From: Chloroflexota bacterium
Lineage (GTDB): Bacteria > Chloroflexota > Anaerolineae > JACRMK01
DNA: 6,205 nt
NCBI GenBank assembly: GCA_016200765.1
Contig: JACQEC010000205.1
Coordinates: 1-6,205, forward strand
Direction of reading: 5' to 3'
In this document: one piece after another, positions 1 through 4,684 of the stretch
Layout: each line of letters opens with the position of its first letter
How positions within the stretch are numbered: the first letter of the stretch is position 1
Position numbers and translations under genes: made by a program
The notes under the pieces: generated by a model
Database searches by the model: none
Told to the model about the DNA's origin: nothing
Seen by the model: the letters and a program-made list of their open reading frames with translations, nothing else

Positions 1-330
1 CCGACGCGCTGGGCGCGCAACGGCTCCCTGCTGATCCACCCGCAGGCCAATTCCGTCAGCCCGGACGAAAAGGTCTCGCGGCGCGGGCGGCTCAACCTGT
101 ACAACGCGCAGTTTGCGCGCGATCACGAGCCGATTGACAGCGCCTGCGACTGCTACACGTGCCGGCACTGTTCGCGCGCTTACCTGCACCATCTGTTTCA
201 CGCCAAAGAGTTGGTCGTCTACCGGCTGGCAACCTTGCACAACCTGCACTTTATGTCGCGCCTGATGCAGAGCATCCGCGAGGCGATTGCGCTTGGGCGT
301 TTCCGCGAACTGAAAGCCGAGTACTGGTAG
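1..330 (+). CDS. tgt: Queuine/preQ1 tRNA-guanine transglycosylase, C-terminal part (5' end outside window)
   Basis: Tgt exchanges guanine-34 in the anticodon of GUN tRNAs (Asp, Asn, His, Tyr) for preQ1, a cytoplasmic step in queuosine synthesis. The visible 109 residues begin at PTRWARNG, which corresponds to the family's TRNARHG-like stretch after the active site. The zinc site is complete: C49, C51 and C54 in CDCYTC and H80 in ATLHNL, a first-to-last spacing of 31 residues as in characterised Tgt proteins. SRAYLHHLF and the C-terminal helix with FMSRLMQSIREAI are also typical. The stop is TAG at 328-330. Between ARNG and GRLNL lies a stretch (about residues 11-28, HPQANSV...) that seems roughly a dozen residues longer than the form I recall. 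It does not look like any repeat in this window. The catalytic aspartates lie upstream, out of view. Identity is secure. Confidence 0.95.
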   Translation, partial: PTRWARNGSLLIHPQANSVSPDEKVSRRGRLNLYNAQFARDHEPIDSACDCYTCRHCSRAYLHHLFHAKELVVYRLATLHNLHFMSRLMQSIREAIALGRFRELKAEYW

Positions 331-381
331 CGTTGAGCGTTACGAGTTTCGCGTTCACCCGCGTCCCCCGTAGGGGCAATC

Positions 382-484
382 ATTCACCGCCGAGGACGCA
401 GAGTGCGCAGAGATTTCTTCTGGCGCTTTCGCAGCGTGAAGTTCCGAGTTCTCTCCGGCGTTCTCGGCGCGCTCGGCGGTGAAT
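382..484. repeat. 13-bp inverted repeat enclosing a module shared with the methyltransferase gene
   Basis: The arms attcaccgccgag (382-394) and ctcggcggtgaat (472-484) are perfect reverse complements. The right arm also recurs exactly at 1446-1458, beside the hairpin between the two convergent genes, so it belongs to a repeat family rather than being a chance palindrome. The interior holds gcgctttcgcagcgtgaag and following bases (423-447), which reappears inside a coding region at 3258-3282 with one mismatch. Confidence 0.85.
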
Positions 485-513
485 CTAACGCGCTAACGCA
501 CAACGCGCTCAAC
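485..513. repeat. Short AACGC octamer array
   Basis: The units are ctaacgcg (485-492), ctaacgca (493-500) and caacgcgc (501-508), followed by tcaac. The same AACGC-based pattern with a period of 7-8 recurs at 1473-1500 and, as its complement GCGTT, at 331-360 and 5914-5953. The function is unknown. All copies are intergenic. Confidence 0.7.
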
Positions 514-529
514 CCCCGCAGTTCGGGGG
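513..529. repeat. Small stem-loop upstream of the SirB1-like gene
   Basis: The sequence cccccg-cagtt-cggggg forms a perfect 6-bp G+C stem with a 5-nt loop, ending 16 nt before the ATG at 546. No T-run follows, so it is not a standard intrinsic terminator. The stem sequence resembles the cccccga/tcggggg palindrome inserted in the methyltransferase gene at 3515-3533, and it may be a related element. Confidence 0.6.
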
Positions 530-545
530 CATACGCATAACGCAC

Positions 546-1382
546 ATGGAACCTGAATCGGCGTTCGCCCGCTATGTGGCCGGGCCGGAAGAGGAATGGA
601 ATCTGGCCGAGGCCGCGCTGTTGATTGCCGCCGAGGCCTATCCGGCGCTGGACGTTGGCCGCACCCTGCAATGGTTGGAGGCGCAGGGCCGGATTTTGCG
701 CCAGCGCCTTGCGCCGCTGTTCTCCCCGGCGCAGGTGATTGCCGCTGTCAATCGGCTTCTCTTTGATGAACTGGGTTTCCACGGCAACACGGAGAGCTAC
801 TACGACCCGCGCAACAGCCTCCTGAACGACGTGATTGAGCGGCGCACCGGTATTCCCATCACGCTGGCGCTCGTGGTGATGGACATCGGCGCGCGCGCCG
901 GGCTGACGGTCGAGGGGGTCGGCCTGCCGGGGCATTTCATCGTGCGCGTGCGCGGCGAAGGCTGGCAGGTTCTGCTTGACCCGTTCAACCGCGGCGCGGA
1001 ACTATCGCGCTACGACTGCGAGCAGTTGATGGCGCAGGCGCTGGGCCGGCCGATGCCCTTGCTCCCGCACTATCTGGAACCCGTCGCCAAGCGCGCTTTC
1101 CTCATGCGGATGCTGAACAACTTGCAGGCGGTCTACCTGCAAGACCGGCAGTGGGCGCGGGTGATGGCGACCATTGCCAACCTCTTCAGCCTGCGGCCGG
1201 AACCGAGTGCCGCGGCGGAGCTTTACCGCGTGCGCGGGTTGGTGCACTATGAGTTGGGGCGGCTCGGCGCGGCGGAGCAGGACTGGCTTCACTACTTGAC
1301 GCTCGCGCCGGATGCGCCGGATGAGAGGCTCATCCGCGATAACATCGCGGCGATTCGCAGTGAACCGGCGCGCCGCAATTAG
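546..1382 (+). CDS. SirB1-type transglutaminase-like protein with C-terminal TPR region
   Basis: A 278-residue protein of the SirB1/YchA family, built as an N-terminal transglutaminase-like core (about residues 15-160) followed by tetratricopeptide-type helices (about 180-270). The diagnostic stretches are LLFDELGFHGN (71-81), NSLLNDVIERRTGIPI (90-105), GVGLPGHFIVRV (124-135) and LLDPFNRG (143-150). H130 and D145 match the family's conserved His and Asp. No cysteine occupies the usual nucleophile position (it reads N90-S91), as I recall for this family, so peptidase or transglutaminase activity should not be assumed. The biochemical role of the family is unsettled. The ATG start fits the family because RYVAGPEEEWNLAEAALLIA is the usual N-terminal sequence, though no good Shine-Dalgarno precedes it. 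It is convergent with hemW. No repeat insertion is visible in it. Confidence 0.9.
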   Translation: MEPESAFARYVAGPEEEWNLAEAALLIAAEAYPALDVGRTLQWLEAQGRILRQRLAPLFSPAQVIAAVNRLLFDELGFHGNTESYYDPRNSLLNDVIERRTGIPITLALVVMDIGARAGLTVEGVGLPGHFIVRVRGEGWQVLLDPFNRGAELSRYDCEQLMAQALGRPMPLLPHYLEPVAKRAFLMRMLNNLQAVYLQDRQWARVMATIANLFSLRPEPSAAAELYRVRGLVHYELGRLGAAEQDWLHYLTLAPDAPDERLIRDNIAAIRSEPARRN

Positions 1383-1388
1383 GAGCGT

Positions 1389-1451
1389 GCCGAGAGCGCG
1401 GAGCCCGCCGAGAAAACCATTGAAGACCTCGGCGGGCTCCGCGCTCTCGGC
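1389..1451. repeat. Perfect 24-bp inverted repeat between convergent genes (possible bidirectional terminator)
   Basis: The left arm is at 1389-1412 and the right arm at 1428-1451; all 24 positions pair, around a 15-nt loop (1413-1427, aaaaccattgaagac). It begins 6 nt after the SirB1-like stop codon and lies 53 nt beyond the end of hemW, so transcripts from both sides would form the hairpin. Neither strand has a T-run directly after the stem, so a textbook Rho-independent terminator is not supported. A termination or 3'-end stabilising role is inferred from position and symmetry. The right arm runs into ctcggcggtgaat (1446-1458), identical to 472-484, which marks it as a member of the genome's repeat set. 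Confidence 0.85.
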
Positions 1452-1472
1452 GGTGAATATTCCCGCCTCCCC

Positions 1473-1500
1473 TTAACGCGTGAACGCATAACGCATAACG
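1473..1500. repeat. AACGC array next to the hemW 3' end
   Basis: The near-tandem units are ttaacgcg, tgaacgca, taacgca and taacg, ending 4 nt beyond the hemW stop codon. The pattern has a period of 7-8 and is related to the arrays at 485-513 and 5914-5953. The function is unknown. Confidence 0.7.
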
Positions 1501-1504
1501 GTTT

Positions 1505-2686
1505 TTACGGCAACAGCCGCTGGAAGACCTCATTAGAGAGCAGGCGGCCGCGCGTCGTCAGGCATACCCGCTCGCCGTCGTCCGCGACCAGCCCCCACCC
1601 CGCGCACTGCCGCAACGTGGCCCCAAACACCTCGTCAAGCGGCACGCCGAAGCGCCGGTAGAAGCGGTCGCGCGCAAGTCCCTCGTTCAGACGCAAGCCC
1701 AGTATCACCGTCTCGGCCTGCTCAAGAGATGGCCCAATCGTCTCGCCGTCCGCAACAACCGATTCGCCGCGCCTCATCTTCTCGATATACACCTGCGGCG
1801 CGAGCAGGTTCCAGAACCGCCGCCCCGCGAAGTAGGAATGCGCGCCCGGCCCCAGCCCGATGTACGGCTCGTTGAGCCAGTACGTCAGATTGTGGCGGCT
1901 GGCTAGGAGCGCCAGCCCTGAGCCTGTCGAAGGGGCCGGCCGCGCCCAGTTAGAAATCTCGTACTGGTGAAAGCCCGCGCCCGCAAGCCTTTCTACTGCC
2001 AGCAGGTACATATCGGCGGCCAGATCAGGATCGGGTTCCGGCAACAACCCCTTCTGGACGCGCTTGATGAAGGCGGTGCCCTCGTCAATGGTCAGCGCGT
2101 ACAACGATAGGTGTTCGGGCGCCAGCGCGATGGCCGCATCAAGCGAGTTGCTCCACTGGGCCAGTGTCTGCGCCGGCAAGCCGTACATCAGGTCGAGGTT
2201 GAGGTTGGCGAAGCCCGCGCGCCGCGCCTGGCGGACGGCCTCGCCAATCTGGGCGGCGCTATGCTCGCGGTCGAGCATCTTGAGCAAGCCCTCGTCAAAC
2301 GCTTGCGCGCCGAACGAGATGCGGTTGACGCCAGCCTCACGCAGTCCCGCCAGATAGCCCTCCGAGATGTGGCTGGGGTTCGACTCGGAGGTAATCTCAA
2401 TATCATCTGTCCCGCGAAACTGCTCGCGCAGGGAGCGCATGATGCTCGCGAGGTGCGTCAGCGGCAGATGGGTTGGCGTGCCGCCCCCGAGGAAGATCGT
2501 GCCGAGCGTCCACCCGCCCGCCAGCCTCTGCGCGGTGTTGGCGACTTCCGCGCGCAGTGCGGCGGTGAACGGCTCAAAGAGCCGCTCCAACCCTTCGTAG
2601 GTGTTGAAGTGGCAGTAGCCACAGCGGGTTGAGCAGAAGGGGATGTGCAGGTAGAGGCTGAGGCGCTTCTCTGTTGACATGGACAA
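1505..2686 (-). CDS. hemW: HemW-type radical SAM haem chaperone (coproporphyrinogen oxidase-like)
   Basis: A 393-residue radical SAM protein. C18, C22 and C25 in PFCSTRCGYC form the CxxxCxxC cluster motif, GGGTPT (67-72) is the SAM-binding motif, and a HemN-type C-terminal domain covers about 290-390. True HemN has CxxxCxxCxC; here the fourth cysteine is missing (CHF), which points to HemW. HemW binds haem and is thought to deliver it to target proteins; it is not the oxidase. The TTG at 2686 is kept because GGAAGG (2700-2695) sits 8 nt upstream. ATG at 2680, two codons later, is an equally plausible start. It is the last gene of the operon, 3-9 nt after the methyltransferase stop. Oddity: residues about 251-261 (APSTGSGLALL) interrupt the usual ARPG-x-x-SRHN sequence and are encoded by a repeat element. 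Confidence 0.93.
   Translation of the reverse strand: MSMSTEKRLSLYLHIPFCSTRCGYCHFNTYEGLERLFEPFTAALRAEVANTAQRLAGGWTLGTIFLGGGTPTHLPLTHLASIMRSLREQFRGTDDIEITSESNPSHISEGYLAGLREAGVNRISFGAQAFDEGLLKMLDREHSAAQIGEAVRQARRAGFANLNLDLMYGLPAQTLAQWSNSLDAAIALAPEHLSLYALTIDEGTAFIKRVQKGLLPEPDPDLAADMYLLAVERLAGAGFHQYEISNWARPAPSTGSGLALLASRHNLTYWLNEPYIGLGPGAHSYFAGRRFWNLLAPQVYIEKMRRGESVVADGETIGPSLEQAETVILGLRLNEGLARDRFYRRFGVPLDEVFGATLRQCAGWGLVADDGERVCLTTRGRLLSNEVFQRLLP
1898..1936. repeat. Repeat element inside hemW: 15-nt core plus stem-loop
   Basis: The core ctgagcctgtcgaag (1918-1932, plus strand) is the reverse complement of cttcgacaggctcag, which matches the core at 4030-4044 in the oxidoreductase at 14 of 15 positions. 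Immediately beside it is a stem-loop, gctggc (1898-1903) and gccagc (1911-1916) with a 7-nt loop. In the protein the element supplies APSTGSGLALL between the conserved ARP and SRHNLTYW, keeping the frame. Part of the left arm may belong to the original gene. Confidence 0.8.
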
Positions 2687-2689
2687 GCG

Positions 2690-3574
2690 TCAGGCCTTCC
2701 GGGCGTCCACTTCCAGCCGCATCATCGGCACGCGGACGATGCCTTGCGCGTCGGGCGGGCAGTCGGCCAAATAGCGCTCGGCCACGTCGGCAATGAACTG
2801 CGAGCGAAGGTGGGCGGGCACGCGCTGGATGTGGGCCGGCCACGCGGTTCTGATCCACCCTTCAAAACCCGCGCGCCCCTGCTGGGTCGTCTCTTTCTCG
2901 ACGAGTTCGACGCGATTGACCGTCAGGCCGGCCTGCGCCAGCCAGCCGCGATATTCATCAGACCCATAAAATCCCCACGGGAACTGAAAGCCCTGAAAAT
3001 ATGGGTGCCACGGCTCCTGGGCGGTTAGCGCATCCGCAATCGCCACCAACGGCGCGATGTTGCCTTTGCCGCCGAACTGCATCAGCACGCGCCCCGCCGG
3101 CTTGAGACTGCGGGCGATGCCGGTCAGAACAGGCCGGTGGTCACTGATCCAGTGCAAGGCGGCGAATGAAACGATCAGGTCGAACTCGTCGCGGAAGGTC
3201 AGCCGCGCGGCGTCCATCACGCGAAAGGCGAGGGTTGCCCCCGTAGGGGCAGGTCTTGCGCTTTCGCGGCGTGAAGTTCCGATACCTGCCCTGCCCGCCC
3301 GTGCGAAGGCGGTTCGGGGGTGGAGGTGATCATGAGCGTTGCCGTTGGCATAAGCGATCATCTCGCGGGAGATGTCAACGCCGAGGATAGAACCGGCCGG
3401 CAGGCGGCGCGCAATCTGGGCCGTGATCTTGCCGTCGCCACAGCCGATGTCCAACACGCGCTCGTCGCCCCGCAGGGCGAGATCGCGCATGAAATCGGCG
3501 GCGAGTTGCGCCTGCCCCCGACTAGATCGGGGGCCTGCATCGCGGAGTTCCGGTGGTAATCCGCCGCGTCCCAT
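2690..3574 (-). CDS. Class I SAM-dependent methyltransferase carrying two repeat insertions; N-terminus frameshifted
   Basis: Residues 41-49 (LDIGCGDGK) are SAM motif I, D68 in GVDIS is the ribose-binding acid, and FDLIVSFAALHWI (131-143) is motif IV. The C-terminal half (GFYGSDEYRGWL, WIRTAW, MRLEVDA) matches the trans-aconitate methyltransferase-like group; the substrate cannot be assigned. The 294-residue frame opens at ATG 3574, but its first roughly 20 residues are unlike the family. The expected N-terminal motif WDAADYHRNSAMQ is present in another frame, at about 3574-3534. A 23-bp insertion at 3510-3538 separates the two frames. In that upstream frame a TTG at 3606, or an ACG that could be a mutated ATG, would have been the start. 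A second, in-frame insertion covers about residues 81-113. ATG 3490 would give only the core. The gene may be decaying, or may work with an altered N-terminus. It starts 12 nt after the upstream stop. Confidence 0.85.
   Translation of the reverse strand: MGRGGLPPELRDAGPRSSRGQAQLAADFMRDLALRGDERVLDIGCGDGKITAQIARRLPAGSILGVDISREMIAYANGNAHDHLHPRTAFARAGRAGIGTSRRESARPAPTGATLAFRVMDAARLTFRDEFDLIVSFAALHWISDHRPVLTGIARSLKPAGRVLMQFGGKGNIAPLVAIADALTAQEPWHPYFQGFQFPWGFYGSDEYRGWLAQAGLTVNRVELVEKETTQQGRAGFEGWIRTAWPAHIQRVPAHLRSQFIADVAERYLADCPPDAQGIVRVPMMRLEVDARKA
3233..3334. repeat. Repeat insertion inside the methyltransferase gene (in frame)
   Basis: This segment encodes the arginine- and alanine-rich stretch HDHLHPRTAF to PAPTGAT, between the helix after the SAM acid loop (EMIAYA) and the LAFRVMDA strand, where family members have only a short link. 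It contains cccccgtaggggca (3238-3251), identical to 365-378, and a 25-nt module (3258-3282) matching 423-447 at 24 positions, in the same order and orientation as in the intergenic copy. gggcaggt (3247-3254) and acctgccc (3284-3291) form an inverted repeat around the 25-nt module. The outer boundaries are estimates from protein comparison. Confidence 0.85.
3510..3538. repeat. 19-nt palindromic element with 6-bp direct repeats, interrupting the methyltransferase N-terminus
   Basis: The palindrome cccccga-ctaga-tcggggg (3515-3533) is bounded by the direct repeat gcctgc at 3510-3515 and 3533-3538, which overlaps its ends. Removing one copy plus the palindrome (23 bp) joins the upstream motif frame to the methyltransferase core as ...NSAMQAQLAADFMRD.... 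That restores the 22-residue spacing I expect between the NS and GDE landmarks in this family. Because 23 is not a multiple of three, the insertion shifts the frame. The direct repeats look like a target duplication, but none of this proves the mechanism. Confidence 0.8.
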
Positions 3575-3586
3575 TGGAGCGTCGTT

Positions 3587-4684
3587 TCAGGCTTGGTGTT
3601 CTGCAATGTGCACCCTGCGCCCCTCTCGGTCGGATAGGAGCGCGGCCTCAATCACCTGCTGTGCCTTCCAGCCATCGTAAAACGAAGGCGAGATTGCCCG
3701 GTCTTCAAGGATGGCATCTATGAACAGCCGATCTCCGGCGGCTTCGGTGCGGAAGACGTCGTACGGATGCTGGCGGCTCGCGGGCAAGAAACGCTCCGGC
3801 ACCGGCAGGTGTGTAAAGTGGTCTTCGTCGTGGCGGATGCCGTGAATCTCGGAGCCGGTGGCTGACCCGTAGGATGCTTCGAGCGTGCCCAGCGCCCCAT
3901 CAAAGGTGGCGGTCTGTTTTTGCCCCTGCGCGCCGCGATGTTGCACGGCGTTGACGTGTATCATTCCCTGCGCGCCGCTCGCGAAGCGCAGACCGAGCAG
4001 GGCGGAGTCGTTGGCGGGCATCGCAGGCGCTTCGACAAGCTCAGCACGCGGCGCGGCGTGCTCGACCAGTGTCGCCAGTTGCGCGCTGACCTCGCCGACC
4101 TCGCCCACCAGCCAGCGTGCCAGATCAATCATGTGCGAGCCGAGGTCGCCGAGGATGCCGTTCGCGCGCCGCCCGTCAAAGCGCCAGGCGTAGCGCCCAT
4201 CACGGCCATAGCCGCCGGTTTGGGTCAGGTGGCAATGGAAAACGCGCCCGATATAATCTTCGCCGATGAGCGATTGCAGATAGCGGAAATGGGGAATCCA
4301 GCGCCACGTGAAATAGGTCATGTGCTTGACGCGCGCCTGCTCGGCCTTCTCAAACATCTGCCGCGCCTGCTCCGCGCTCGAGGCAAGCGGCTTCTCGCAG
4401 ACCACGTGCAGGCCGGCGGCAAGAGCGTCCATCACGATCGGGTAGTGCCAATCGTCCGGCACCGACACCACCAGCGCGTCGAGCGCGCCTTTCTCGATCA
4501 TCTCGCGGTGGTCGGTGAATACGCCCTCAATCCCGTATTTGGCCGCCAGCGCTTCGGCGTGGGGCCGCTGGCGCGCGCAGATGGCAACCACGTCGGCGCG
4601 GGGGTGACTTTTCAGACTGGGCAGGTGCATAGCATCGGCCCACCAACTCGCCCCGGCGACGCCAACCCGCACGCGCTCAAGCAT
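3587..4684 (-). CDS. Gfo/Idh/MocA-family NAD(P)-dependent oxidoreductase
   Basis: A 365-residue predicted cytoplasmic dehydrogenase. The N-terminal Rossmann domain (about 1-120) has GVAGAS (8-13) as the nucleotide-binding turn and CEKP (96-99) with the usual catalytic-site lysine K98. The C-terminal alpha/beta domain (about 125-340) has GDLGSHMIDLA (179-189), giving the H184/D187 pair typical of the family. Members act on sugars, inositols, bilins or related substrates; nothing here fixes the substrate. ATG 4684 is chosen because LERVRVGVAGAS begins right after it. A TTG at 4726 would add 14 residues unlike the family. The start overlaps the end of the upstream ATPase gene by 8 nt, suggesting translational coupling. 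Oddity: RAELVEA (213-219) is encoded by a repeat element in the loop before PANDSALL. The methyltransferase follows after 12 nt. Confidence 0.92.
   Translation of the reverse strand: MLERVRVGVAGASWWADAMHLPSLKSHPRADVVAICARQRPHAEALAAKYGIEGVFTDHREMIEKGALDALVVSVPDDWHYPIVMDALAAGLHVVCEKPLASSAEQARQMFEKAEQARVKHMTYFTWRWIPHFRYLQSLIGEDYIGRVFHCHLTQTGGYGRDGRYAWRFDGRRANGILGDLGSHMIDLARWLVGEVGEVSAQLATLVEHAAPRAELVEAPAMPANDSALLGLRFASGAQGMIHVNAVQHRGAQGQKQTATFDGALGTLEASYGSATGSEIHGIRHDEDHFTHLPVPERFLPASRQHPYDVFRTEAAGDRLFIDAILEDRAISPSFYDGWKAQQVIEAALLSDREGRRVHIAEHQA
4030..4062. repeat. Repeat element inside the oxidoreductase gene: 15-nt core plus stem-loop
   Basis: The core cttcgacaagctcag (4030-4044) matches the hemW copy at 14 of 15 positions. 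Overlapping its end is a stem-loop, agcacgc (4043-4049) and gcgtgct (4056-4062), with a 6-nt loop. The layout, core then stem-loop on the ctcag side, is the same as in hemW although the stem sequences differ. Relative to the gene the core is read in the opposite sense from hemW, giving AELVEA instead of STGSG. The frame is kept. Confidence 0.78.

Larger units (their letters stand above)
331..545. repeat. Repeat-packed intergenic region between tgt and the SirB1-like gene
   Basis: These 215 nt hold no plausible gene; the ORFs crossing them are arginine-rich readings of repeats. In order it contains: a GCGTT-type stretch (331-360); the module cccccgtaggggca (365-378), also at 3238-3251; a 13-bp inverted repeat, attcaccgccgag at 382-394 and ctcggcggtgaat at 472-484; inside it a 25-nt module at 423-447 that recurs 24/25 at 3258-3282; an AACGC array (485-513); and a stem-loop cccccg-cagtt-cggggg (513-529). 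The outer ends gttgagcgtt (332-341) and aacgcgctcaac (502-513) are also roughly inverted, so the elements look nested. I see no convincing promoter or Shine-Dalgarno sequence for the downstream gene. Confidence 0.85.

Noticed and set aside
159..482. Plus-strand open frame of 107 codons overlapping tgt and the intergenic repeats
   Set aside because: It is out of frame with the confirmed Tgt C-terminus and otherwise translates repeat modules.
331..545. Riboswitch or structured leader upstream of the SirB1-like gene
   Set aside because: The foldable segments are explained by repeats found elsewhere, including inside genes, and no known riboswitch signature was recognised.
384..935. Minus-strand open frame of 183 codons running from the repeat region into the SirB1-like gene
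   Set aside because: It is antisense to a recognised family protein, and its C-terminus reads through repeats, giving an arginine-rich sequence.
1505..2686. Calling the radical SAM gene hemN (oxygen-independent coproporphyrinogen III oxidase)
   Set aside because: The fourth cysteine of the HemN CxxxCxxCxC motif is absent; the sequence reads CGYCHF, as in HemW.
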